64,000 bases of DNA from Mactromeris polynyma (taxonomy: Eukaryota; Mollusca; Bivalvia; Venerida; Mactridae), in assembly GCA_032209605.1 (NCBI GenBank), contig JASFXZ010000005.1, forward strand, positions 26,276,905-26,340,904, written 5' to 3'. A program made the translations under genes and the position numbers. The notes under the pieces were generated by a model. That model was not told the DNA's origin. It made no database searches and was given only the letters and a program-made list of their open reading frames with translations. Positions within the stretch are counted from its first letter, which is position 1. Each line of letters begins with the position of its first letter. Of the stretch, positions 26,801-34,862 are shown piece by piece.

Positions 26801-29800
26801 TTGGTTTCTTCAAGGACAAACAACAACTTTAAACAAATAAAGTGGTTAGGTTAATTTCCATCCATTAACTGAATCTGTCTTATATTAACTGTAAACTGTA
26901 CAGACTCCGGTACAGATAAAACAAGACCGTGGAAAATCATGCCCAATAAGAAAGGTGTGCAACCACAAAATATGTTCTGATTTTATTTTAAAGCAAAAGC
27001 CATATGTTCATAATTTTGTTAGATAGGTTTGTTTCTTTGTTTCGGGGTTAACACTGTTTCTCAACAATATTTCAGTAATATAGTAATTATACCATGGACC
27101 TAACAAGTGCTCCTTGGTTACCAACCAGTACTAACCTGCTCCTCTGTGAGCAACTGATCACTTCCCCACATAAATCAGAGTTCAAAAGTGGAGGACCAAT
27201 GACTATGGGTGCATTATCTTCAACCAAATAATGTCTTGGAAGAACACACTCCTTGCCCGTGGTTCGAACCAACAACCTCTAGATTAGCAGTTAAGTGCTC
27301 AACCAACAGAGCAAACAGGGTCGACTTTAAGTGGATACAGTCTGCAGTACACCTCAAATCTCATACCAATTTAACATTGTACTAAAACCACGAAAATCAA
27401 AATAAATACAGTAGTATATGAAACAATTGTGTTCTTACTGTATTTTTCAAATTGACAGAATAATCCTTAAGTCATTTGGTTCCTTCAACTGACTGAGCTA
27501 TTCAATCACTAAGTACCATCATAAATGTAATTCAGGAAGAAATAATTAATTCATCATGAAAATCAATGAAAATTGTCTAATTTATGTGGGAATGTATTTT
27601 GTTGCATAATTTAATTATCTCATAAGATTTGAATAAAGAAAAGTTCTTGTTTCAAATTTAAAGCATTCCATAACCTAGAAAATCCTATAGAATGTTGTAT
27701 GATTGAAAACTGCTTGTATTTGAAATTTTTGTTTGATCATTGAAAACATCTTTTTGTTCATATATGTCTATATTTGCATTGTGTACATTTGCCATGTTTG
27801 TACTATTTGTGGGCATTGTAAAACAACTAGATGCGTCCATAGGAAATGGATGCCTCCGCTATCGGCTTTTCAGAAGAATGCATATGCTTTGTAAGTAATA
27901 ATAAAGGCTAAATAAGTTTGAAGCAATATGAATTGAATCCATTCATCCTTTCACAATTTATTAATTGGAAACCAATTTCTTAAGTAAAAGAAAGGCCATA
28001 ATTCTCAGTAATTAAAATGGTGGATTGTAACTGAAATCAAGCTTGACCTGTATTTTATTCAACACAAATTAAATCAATCCATCCTTTCAAGAGTAATTGA
28101 TCAGAAACCATTGTTTTATGTACAAAAAGGGCCATAACTCCTTCACAAAAGGTGAATTGTAATTGATTTCGATCTTGACCTATATTTGATTATCTTATAC
28201 ATATATGTCCAATATGAATTGAATACACTGATCTTTTCAAGTGTTAATGACGGATATATGGAAGGATTTACCGAGATAAAACTTGATGCCTGAAACCCAA
28301 AGTTTGATGACCACATGTCCAACCGTGCACCTGCCCAATGACATACCCCATTCTAATTACCCAGTTTTCTTTGAAAACCTTAAAAACCTACAATATTTTT
28401 ACATTTAGAGCTGCCACTAATTCAGATATTTTTCATGTTTTTGTAAAATCCGTTGCTCTGGAAACAGGAAAAAACACTCAATTATAATAGGGGTTATATC
28501 TGCACAGCTAACACGTTGTTGAGATTACCCTTGTCCCCATACAGTAGTGCTTTAACTCTACAACGGCTTCAAGTATGAAATACATTCAAAATATGATTGT
28601 ATAAGCAACATGTAAACCAAACTCATGTAGGTTGATTAAATAATTTCACATTTTGTGCTAAACAAGCAAAATTGATCACAAACTTTTATTTGTAACTATA
28701 GTGACAGAAACATTAGATCAAAGAATATTCAGACATTTACTATTAATTCTACAGAATATCTTGCTGCGGGATCTTACTGTCTGGCAAAATTTATATCATC
28801 CCAATCGTTGAGACTTCAAGACATTCTACAGAACTGTTAATTAAATATTTCATCTAATCAATAAATATTTTTATAATTAAAGATTAGCTCAAGCTTTTAG
28901 AAAGAGTTTTTTTTAACAAAATGTTGTCTTCAGTTGCGTAGTACTCCATTACAAACAGGAATTTTGTCCAAACAGTTCAACAATGTTTTATAGGAAGGGT
29001 CAAGATAACCCAATATCACTTGCCTGAGTCACCATGTGTTAGTTGGACAAGAGAAACAGTAGAGATGTTGCCATAGCAACAATTTGTTTCAATCAGGTTT
29101 AATGCTTTATTTTATACATAGTGGTCAGTTGACCTAACCAGTTTTCCGAGAATATATTAACAAGCAATAATAACCTCCCTTCCCAAAGCAGCTGAGGAAC
29201 TTCACCACGTGAATCAGAGGTCGAAGACAAATTATTTAAGCCAAATGTCACAGAAGGAAATGACCTGCCCAGCCAGGTAATGAATCCATGTGACAGTCTA
29301 GTGTTCAAACAACTGAGATAACTGGTAGGATCAGCCACAATCAGCATCAATTATTACAACATTACCAGTCTCATGAGCAGCAATTCATTAATACTTTATT
29401 TCCAATTACAATATGTATGCTATGAAAACAAGAATCATATTTCTGACTACATTCTACCAATTTAACTTTCACAGTCCATTTTATTTACTTGATAATGATT
29501 GTAAACAAACAGTAATCAGCCAATGAAAATTTGTTTTACAAAATATTGACCAATAAACATAGTGCACACAATAACAATAATTTTGAATCAACAGAATATT
29601 GACACATTTTGTTGAGTACGGTAAGCACTTATGTAAATGTGACTTCTTTCTTTCTTACATTCTTCTTTCATCCCGACTTCCCGACATCGTCGTAGTCGAC
29701 ATGCCTGACATTTCCTCCGCATCCACATGTCCATTTCACAATTTCCGCCATATTTACAATGATATGAAGCTCCCCGAGTTATACTTCTCCTGAAGAATCC

Positions 29801-32800
29801 TAGAAAAACAAAAGAAAACATGACATAGTACACGTTGTTCATTAATTAAAACATTTTGAATATTTAATGCGCCATGGGAAATGTGTTTCTTTGATACTTT
29901 TATATCTCCAGGACAAAATAAGAGGAAAACTATTATATCAATCGTGAAGGAAGTATAACAGTAGCAGATAAGGAGAGCACTGCTCACTTCTGACGATGTG
30001 AACCCTGCATGGCCATATCTCCTAATAGGACATCATGTAGAACTTTTCCAGGAAACAGACTTGTGAGTGATGTGAGTCTTATGTGACTTAAAACTTCAAT
30101 TTTCTGCATTCACAAAGAATCATAGCCTCCAGGATAAGTATCAAGATCAAATGCAGTTTCTTTCAAAGCTTGAACATTTTGTTACCCAAAACTAACTATA
30201 TTTATATAAAGTGACAGATATGAACATTATGCAAATTTTTTGTGTCTTAAAATTCATATCTCATGTTACTTTAGAAAAGATGGATTAATTTCTATAAACA
30301 AAAAGGTATCATTTTAATGTTTTTTCATGAATTTCATTAGAAGAATTATAGGTATATTCGTGTTTGTATTTGAGAAGTACAGCATAAAATATTCACCTGC
30401 TTTAAGAAAATGACAAACATATTTCAAGATGAACTTGACCCCTACCAGCTGATCCTTAGTGATTTTTTTGTATTTGCGTTTATTTATCGTCGCCACCGGT
30501 TTCCAATATGGGCGAAGCCTCCGGACGAATGTTAGTCATGTTAGATTTTTGGAGGAAAGTGCATGATACAGGAGATGCCCCAGTTCCAGAAGCATCCCTG
30601 GTTCTTTTACGTGCTTGATGTAAAGCATCATACACGGGATCTCGGTTTTTAATATCTCGTCTGAAAGAGTGTTAGTATTGTCAGTGATGAAGCGGGAAAT
30701 CGAACCTAAGATCCCTGGATAACTAGTCCAGCGTGTTACCACTGGACTACGGATCTGCTACTGTCCTTAGTGAACATGAGGCCATGTGTCTTATATTTAT
30801 ACCCTAATATGACACTCTGTTCGCATCCAATTAATCTTACTTTCATTATGTCAAGAGCAGTTGTAAAATCATTCCTGTAATATTACGCAGAATTTAGCAG
30901 AGAGGTTTCAGACATTAAGTGTTCATAAGAGATAAACCTATCCTTAAATATTATACGGAACTATATGAATGAGCATATACTTGTGCAGTACTTAAAAACA
31001 GACTCTTACGTAAATTGTTCATGACATATGCTTATTATGGTACATGTACAACACAATTAGAAAATCAACGACAAAACTGTGAAGAGCATTAGTGATAATT
31101 TATTTCTTCATAGGACAACAGACAGACACAGAAGGACTGGAAGAAAACAGGTATCATGGGGACGATAATATCATCTTCATTTCTGATTGCAAATTGTACG
31201 ACATCACAAGAAATACAAGGAAATCTCTTATAATCACTTTGTTACTAGACTGTTAAACACAAATACTTCAAAAGATAGCAAACTTACTGGATATAAAATG
31301 CTACTTTTGACTTGTATATTAAGTACGAATATTTCCAGTTATTGATCAGAAAACATCTTGCAGTCAACATCAACCCTGTGACCTTTGATCTATTGGGCCT
31401 AACCCCCAAGCAATGACCATTGGTAATAATCCTATGAAGTTTGGCAGTGTACAAGGACAGGTTCTCCATTTATTGATCGCAAATGGCTTTCAGTCTCAAG
31501 TCTATCTGACTTTTAATGTACTGACCCCAAAATAATAAGGGTTAGCTCCTCATTCTATTATGTTTGACCTCTGCATACTAACCAGTTTTTTCCTGGAATT
31601 ATTTAACAACCAGTACAAACACGCCCTTTCGCAAGCAGCTGACAACTTGACCAATGACAGTGGCCAAATGTCATGGAAGGACATGACCTTCCCAGTCCAG
31701 GTATCAAACCCAAATCCAAATAACAACCTAGTACCCTAACCACTGAGCCAACCAGGCAGGGCTGTGCTAGTTTCCTTTTGCAACTAATTTTTGAAGTCAT
31801 TTCAATTTTTAGCACACAGTTGAATATGTCTCAACATGTTATTTGTTTCTAGAAATATTATTGATATTTTATAAGTCTGCATTCTCTATCATAATTAAAC
31901 ACAATTCAAAATACTTTCCTCATTTTCTGCAGAAAGCATTTAAAACTACATGAAACATCTTATATGTAATCAATTTATCTACATACAAGTTGGGACAAAG
32001 CGATTTGTAGGCAAACTACACTTTATCTAAGAAACTGAAAATCTTAAAGACAACAAAACCTCATAAAATTTCTTCATCCTATTAAGATTTATGAGAATTA
32101 TTTGGATCATTGCAAGTACAATTTAGAGAGATGAAATCTATTTTCATTTTAATTAACCAGTGTTGAGATAATTCTTCGTTTTTATAAGAATGCACCGATA
32201 AACCAAATTTGAGACAACCTAAATTAATGCAACCTCTGTCAAGGACACAACAACACAAATAAATCGAAAAGCAATGTTAGCAGACAGAAAATGGCTGGGA
32301 GATGTGAAATCACTTTGATCAAACGATTGTTACAAAACATACATTATGCAAATGAAACCACTTGTGTATTACAGTCGTTATCCAATTAATGAATATGTAT
32401 CGACAAAACAAAATAAAATGCACTGGATAATAAATGAGCCATGATGAAAGATATTTTTCGGCTCCAAAATCTGTCCCGATTAAACTTTATGGATAAGGTT
32501 CATCAATAGTTTAATGTTGGTTCTCACAAATATTTCAGTAGTATCCTAACACAAAGTGTTTAGTTGACCTTACCAGGGGCATCATTCACACTTTAAAGTC
32601 TGAAACTCAGACTTAGACCCTTAAATTTGCAAAACTTATATTTATTGGCATTTTGTTTCCCTTAAATCTTAACAAATAAATTTTGTCGGAATAATTGATG
32701 TTTCCCTCTGTACACTTTAGTCAATTTGTTAAAATCTATATTGTTATAACTTCATAGGAGCAAAAAGAAACAGATTCAGACTTTTCCCAAATGGATCAAA

Positions 32801-34862
32801 GATCATGAGAACAAACATACATGATATTCTCTACACCACAGATAACATGATGCAATGGTGTTGGCATTGAACCGAGGACTTTCATTGGCAATTGCATGCT
32901 CTATACAGACAGAGCTAACTGGATTGGCTATATTTTATTTCTTACGAAAATTAATTCTAACAAATGAATATTGGAATTGAGGATCCATGGAAGGAATAAT
33001 TGCTGGCTAAATGTGCTTTCTAAATTGTTTGCACACGCAGTAACCTTTAGGAGCATTAAAATATGTCTTGTTGCATGGCAACCAAGCATTATGGCTATCA
33101 TTTGTATTTGCTAACACAATGCATTTGATCACCAGCAACAAAGCACACTGTATTGCATGTATATAATAACAATGAAAACTCAGTATAATAAACGTTGCTA
33201 CGGTAAAGCACAACTGAACAAAGCATTACACATTGTACATGCAAATGATTCAAGTAGATTATAATGTTATTGCTGTACTGTGGTTCTTTCTGAATAAAGT
33301 GCATATTCTGCCTTATGACATTCGCAGAGAATGCCAAATAAGAGGGCCATAAATTGCTCACCAGACTACTCTGCTGTTTGGGCTGAATTAGACTTAAGTG
33401 CCAACAAATTGATCAAGGTTATTTTAACAATGTTGTTTGCATGTATTATTCACAGGTTTTCAAGGTAGGCGAACAGTCTTGTGTGACATGAGGTGCGTTT
33501 TTTAGAGGTAGGGGAAATAAGCAAGAAAAGTTAGCCAATGTAGAAAAGGTAGCTGTCTAAAAAACGCTTGAACGATTCGCTAGCTACAAAATGGCAGACC
33601 ATACGACACTGTTCCGCATGGATGCCATTTTGTTTAGCTAAGCTAGCACTGTCAAAACATGCTACCTATCTAAAGATAGGTGCTACTTTCCCTATGTTTA
33701 AGAAACGGCAGCGCTACTTTCCCTACCTAGCGCTAGGTAGAATTCTACTTTTCCTACCTCTAAAAAACGCACCTATGTTGTTCCATCTATAGGGAACAAA
33801 ACCCTGCCCCTGGTAGCCATGTTTTTCGACAGAACGTAATAATTTGAATAATCTTGGTAGAGAACCCATAGAGACTCTAGCTGCTACATTATCCAAATAT
33901 CAAGCTTCAGGCCTTATAGTTTTGGACAAGAAGATTTTAAATGCTCACTTTTTAAATTCTATGTTTAGCACCTGTGACCTACTTATGCAGTAGACTAAAA
34001 CAATTATACAACCTTGAAACAGGACCAACTAAGGATCATTCCTGTTAAGTTCAGTCAAAATCCACTTAGCAGTTTAAGCTGCAGATGTTGTTAATATTTT
34101 CCACTTCATGCATGTAACATCCTGCCCCCTGGCAATCATGTTTTTAGATGGAACATAATAATTTATACAATTTTGTAAGAGATTAGATGATATATCTAAG
34201 CTCTAGGGCATATGGTTTTGGACAAGAAGATTTTCAAAGTTTTCACTTTAAAAATCTATTTTAGCTCCCGTGACCTTGAATGGAGCATACCACCATGGGT
34301 TATGCAACTTTGAAAGAGGCCTTAACTAAGGATCATTCCTATAACATTTAAAGAAATGTTGATGGATGAAGGACCACGACAGACAGTCAACAATCCTTAT
34401 AGCTCACCATGAGCTCAGAAGTGTAATAATTTCTTTCTTTATAAGTACTTAGTCCTTATCTGCTGTCATTGTGAGAAAATTCATCAGGGAATACAATTAT
34501 CATAAGGAACTGCTAAATGACAAAGAGTGAGGGACACTTACCTTTACATCCCTCACAACTGAGGGCATTATAGTGATAACCTGAGGCTCTATCTCCACAA
34601 ATCCTACATAGCTCCTCCTCTATACTTTTCCCAACCACTCCGCCTCCTTTCTTCTTCTTAGAATCATTTCCAGTGCTTGATGTAATTGCACGCTCACCCA
34701 TTGCCATATGCATGTCATAGTGCATTTCAGGGGTGCCAAGATTCATGTCTGACTCCATGGGTAACATGGGCCCAGTAGGGGAGCCGAGAACCATATTGTC
34801 TAGGTACATATGACCACCATGATACCCCCCAGAATGCCCGTGTCCGTCACTTTCGTTCAAAA
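11595..34862 (-). CDS. EcR: Ecdysone-receptor-like nuclear receptor (NR1H1 type), 5' end missing; six coding exons
   Basis: Ligand-regulated transcription factor of the nuclear receptor superfamily; arthropod EcR acts in the nucleus as a heterodimer with RXR/USP on AGGTCA half-sites. The coding parts are 34542-34862, 29659-29799, 26161-26462, 21882-22046, 13342-13567 and 11595-11836, all flanked by GT-AG with matching phases, giving about 465 residues. Domain order is a Met/His/Gly-rich A/B region (1-84), a C4 DNA-binding domain (85 to about 150), a basic hinge, and an LBD of about 240 residues. Diagnostic strings are CEGCKGFFRRS (P-box of the NR1 type), [15 protein letters not shown] in finger 2, LQDKYEFP in helix 1, [10 protein letters not shown] and DDQIVLLK in helices 3-5, and [15 protein letters not shown] in helix 8. 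FXR and LXR (NR1H4, NR1H2/3) are the nearest alternatives, but the helix 1 and helix 5-6 strings fit EcR better. The start codon is not in the exons seen; the first exon opens in mid-codon after a splice acceptor. Confidence 0.93.
12470..12605. mobile_element. MITE-like family A, copy 1 (intron)
   Basis: A roughly 130-bp inverted-repeat element with the theme AGACCAGTCTCAAAA ... CTGAGACTGGTCATCAAAC, flanking a core with ATTGACCAATGACAAGAC. Related copies are at 13875-13995, 21610-21750 and 25120-25260. Confidence 0.65.
13342..13567 (-). CDS. EcR: EcR-like exon: LBD helices 5 to 8
   Basis: A 226-bp exon, phase 0 in and phase 1 out, with acceptor TTTTTTCAG (AG at 13569-13568) and donor GTAAGA (from 13341). 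It continues directly from LLK with [16 protein letters not shown], the helix 5 string that in arthropod EcR reads ACSSEVMMxRxARRYD; the Arg that contacts ligand is kept. The beta-hairpin follows ([16 protein letters not shown]), then a helix 7 segment and [14 protein letters not shown] of helix 8. The match to EcR is clearest here, because FXR and LXR differ in the beta-hairpin. The intron upstream (13568-21881, 8.3 kb) is the longest within the seen coding region. Confidence 0.94.
13875..13995. mobile_element. MITE-like family A, copy 2 (intron)
   Basis: Shares the core GTTGACCAATGGTGAGG and the outer phrases GGTCAAATTCAAAACTC and GTCAGGTCTCACTCAGG with the other family A copies; more diverged. 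Confidence 0.5.
14915..15152. mobile_element. Possible inverted-repeat element with G-run
   Basis: The left phrase TTATAAATGCCCCTAGAG and the right phrase GAGGGGCATTTATTAGGG are inverted relative to each other, about 180 bp apart. They enclose a run of about 12 G near 14963-14974 followed by GCATTTAAC. Diverged; boundaries are uncertain. Confidence 0.4.
20572..20715. mobile_element. Palindrome-rich MITE-like element
   Basis: It begins GGGCCCGTATTTATAAAGC and holds AAGGAAATTCCTTA plus the perfect 19-bp palindrome CCTAAGGAATTTCCTTAGG (20676-20694). Such 'gtatttataaagctcctta' elements are common in mollusc DNA; the right edge is unclear. Confidence 0.5.
21610..21750. mobile_element. MITE-like family A, copy 3 (intron)
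   Basis: Contains GGAACCAGTCTCAGAATGC ... CCATTGGACAATTCTAAG ... CAAGACTGGTCACCAAATT, that is, inverted ends around a CCATTGG core, as in the copy at 25120-25260. Confidence 0.65.
21882..22046 (-). CDS. EcR: EcR-like exon: LBD helices 3 to 5
   Basis: A 165-bp phase 0/0 exon (55 codons) between acceptor TATATTACAG (AG at 22048-22047) and donor GTTAGT (from 21881). It encodes [18 protein letters not shown], then helix 3 [19 protein letters not shown], the NLPGF turn, and [10 protein letters not shown] of helices 4-5, the signature of the nuclear receptor LBD. The region holds the charge-clamp Lys of helix 3 (VEFAK) used for coactivator binding. Of the two helix 3 threonines that contact ecdysteroid in arthropod EcR, by my alignment the first is Ala here (LAKMT) and the second is kept. 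The donor GTTAGT is weaker than the others in this gene. Confidence 0.94.
24259..24520. mobile_element. MITE-like family B, copy 1
   Basis: A roughly 260-bp element with terminal inverted repeats AGGGGCCTTATTC (left) and GAATAAGGCCCC (right). The sub-terminal phrases GACTGAAACTCAAACTTA and CTGAGTTTCAGTC are also inverted. The interior is AT-rich with CATAGGAGCAAAAAG, also found in the copy at 32574-32800. Confidence 0.75.
25120..25260. mobile_element. MITE-like family A, copy 4 (intron)
   Basis: Reads GAGACCAATCTCAGAATGC then CCATTGGTCAATTTCAAGAC and AACCAATTGAATGCTTGAG, parallel to the copy at 21610-21750. Confidence 0.6.
25655..25815. mobile_element. Dispersed family C, copy 1
   Basis: Shared phrases with the copies at 29465-29595 and 62150-62290: TTGTAAACAAA, CAGCCAATGAAAA, AAAATATTGACCAA and ACAGACAT, in the same order. 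No coding content. Confidence 0.65.
25912..26131. mobile_element. Inverted-repeat element next to the hinge exon
   Basis: The left end CAGGGATTTTCCCTGATGC and the right end AATCCTAGGGAAAACCCTG are imperfect inverted repeats. The interior is rich in 'ccctggaacccc'/'aaggaccccta'. It ends about 30 bp from the hinge exon donor. Confidence 0.5.
26161..26462 (-). CDS. EcR: EcR-like exon: C-terminal extension, hinge and LBD helix 1
   Basis: A 302-bp exon with acceptor TTTCACAG (AG at 26464-26463) and donor GTAAGT (from 26160). It completes the Cys codon and reads [17 protein letters not shown], the C-terminal extension of the DNA-binding domain typical of the NR1H group. A Lys/Arg/Ser/Thr-rich hinge follows (likely nuclear localisation), then a less conserved linker, and finally [18 protein letters not shown], which aligns with helix 1 of EcR (arthropod form LVxFQxxYExPS). 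The Glu of KYEFP sits where arthropod EcR has a conserved ligand-pocket Glu. The exon ends in phase 0 after VKSVD-type sequence (IKSVD). It is flanked on the low-coordinate side by an inverted-repeat element that comes to within about 30 bp of the donor. Confidence 0.93.
27088..27330 (-). mobile_element. Old tRNA-derived SINE, family 2, copy 1
   Basis: On the minus strand the head reads TTGCTCTGTTGGTTGAGC (A-box region), then TGTTGGTTCGAACCACGGG (B-box GGTTCGAACC). The body has GTGATCAGTTGCTCACAG-like sequence in common with 29115-29345 and 31578-31772. Diverged. Confidence 0.6.
27940..28250. repeat. Interspersed bivalve-type repeat with two internal units
   Basis: Two related units of about 120-130 bp share TTGAATCCATTCATCCTTTC / AAATCAATCCATCCTTTC, AAGGCCATAATTCTC / GGGCCATAACTCCTTC and AGCTTGACCTGTATTTTATT / ATCTTGACCTATATTTGATT. 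The phrase 'gggccataactcc' is widespread in bivalve non-coding DNA. Confidence 0.6.
29115..29345 (-). mobile_element. Old tRNA-derived SINE, family 2, copy 2
   Basis: Same body phrases as 31578-31772 (CCTAACCAGTTTT, AAGCAGCTGA, GCCAAATGTCA, GGAAATGACCT, CCCAGCCAGG), with a worn tRNA head at the right end. Confidence 0.55.
29465..29595. mobile_element. Dispersed family C, copy 2
   Basis: Contains TTGTAAACAAACAG, CAGCCAATGAAAATTTG, AAAATATTGACCAATAAAC and CACACAATAACAAT in the family order. Confidence 0.65.
29659..29799 (-). CDS. EcR: EcR-like exon: second zinc finger
   Basis: A 141-bp exon between acceptor TTTTTCTAG (AG at 29801-29800) and donor GTAAGA (from 29658). It completes the Gly codon (G + GA) and continues [18 protein letters not shown], then the second C4 finger with the D-box CKYGGNC and the string [15 protein letters not shown], and [13 protein letters not shown] before ending one base into a Cys codon. 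This finger gives dimer contacts on DNA in NR1H receptors. The Trp in MDMWMRR replaces the Tyr usual in arthropod EcR and vertebrate FXR; this is conservative. Finger 2 and the start of the C-terminal extension are fully intact, with all four zinc-binding Cys present. Confidence 0.95.
30463..30763 (-). mobile_element. tRNA-derived SINE, family 1, copy 1, with target-site duplication
   Basis: A 301-bp body on the minus strand: tRNA-like head with GTCCAGTGGTAACACGCTGG (A-box) and GGTTCGATTTCCCGC (B-box), a central conserved part with CGTGTATGATGCTTTAC and AGCACGTAAAAGAACC, and a tail ending GGTGGCGACGATAAATAAAC. Flanked by the perfect direct repeat TCCTTAGTGA (30453-30462 and 30764-30773). Same family as 58793-59089. 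Confidence 0.9.
31360..31577. repeat. Interspersed bivalve-type repeat
   Basis: The phrases CTGTGACCTTTGATCTATTG, CTAACCCCCAAGCAATGACC, CTATGAAGTTTGGCAGTGT and ACTGACCCCAAAATAATAAG follow the pattern of a repeat common in bivalve genomes; diverged. Confidence 0.45.
31578..31772 (-). mobile_element. Old tRNA-derived SINE, family 2, copy 3
   Basis: The minus-strand head has CCTGGTTGGCTCAGTGGTTA (A-box TGGCTCAGTGG) and GGTTTGATACCTGG (B-box), then body phrases shared with 29115-29345. Confidence 0.65.
32574..32800. mobile_element. MITE-like family B, copy 2 (right end worn)
   Basis: CAGGGGCATCATTCACAC, then TCTGAAACTCAGACTTAG, TTTGCAAAACTTATATTTAT and CATAGGAGCAAAAAG, parallel to 24259-24520. 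Confidence 0.6.
33491..33774. mobile_element. MITE with 22-bp terminal inverted repeats
   Basis: The left end AGGTGCGTTTTTTAGAGGTA (continuing GG) has an exact inverse at the right end, 33753-33774. It is flanked on both sides by ATG, a possible 3-bp target duplication. The interior repeats the phrases CTACCTAGCGCTAGGTAG and TAAAAAACGC. About 284 bp, with no transposase; a 74-codon open frame across it is not a gene. Confidence 0.88.
33775..34400. repeat. Two direct units (about 310 bp each) of an interspersed repeat
   Basis: Unit 1 (33775-34090) and unit 2 (34091-34400) share CCTGCCCCTGG..CATGTTTTT, TTTTGGACAAGAAGATTTT, AACTAAGGATCATTCCT and other phrases in order. Unit 2 ends ATAGCTCACCATGAGC. 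This pattern is typical of a repeat widespread in molluscs. Confidence 0.8.
34542..34862 (-). CDS. EcR: EcR-like exon: A/B region and first zinc finger
   Basis: Preceded on the minus strand by a pyrimidine tract and TTTCAG (AG at 34864-34863) and followed by the strong donor GTAAGT (34541 downward). The 321-bp exon opens with the last two bases of a split codon, so it is not the first coding exon; there is no in-frame ATG at its 5' edge, and TTG at 34860 is read here as Leu. It encodes a His/Gly-rich stretch, several Met/His residues, a KKKKGGG basic patch, and then finger 1 with Cys at about 85, 88, 102 and 105 ([16 protein letters not shown], then SCEGCK). The exon ends one base into the Gly codon after the P-box Lys, an intron site common in nuclear receptor genes. 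The strength of the P-box and of the DNA-binding helix makes family membership certain. Internal ATGs (for example in HMYL) could serve as alternative starts, which the sequence cannot decide. Confidence 0.93.

Larger units (their letters stand above)
26463..29658. other. Intron between finger 2 exon and hinge exon (3.2 kb)
   Basis: No coding exon. A tRNA-like SINE remnant lies at 27088-27330, an interspersed repeat at 27940-28250, a second SINE remnant at 29115-29345 and a family C copy at 29465-29595. Confidence 0.7.
29800..34541. other. Intron between the two zinc-finger exons (4.7 kb)
   Basis: No coding exon seen. It holds a complete SINE in reverse orientation (30463-30763), a SINE remnant (31578-31772), a MITE family B copy (32574-32800), a MITE with long inverted ends (33491-33774) and two direct repeat units (33775-34400). 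Confidence 0.75.

Noticed and set aside
34858..34860. Start codon of the receptor at the 5' edge of its first seen exon
   Set aside because: The codon is TTG, directly behind a splice acceptor, with two bases of a split codon before it; it is internal Leu, not a start.
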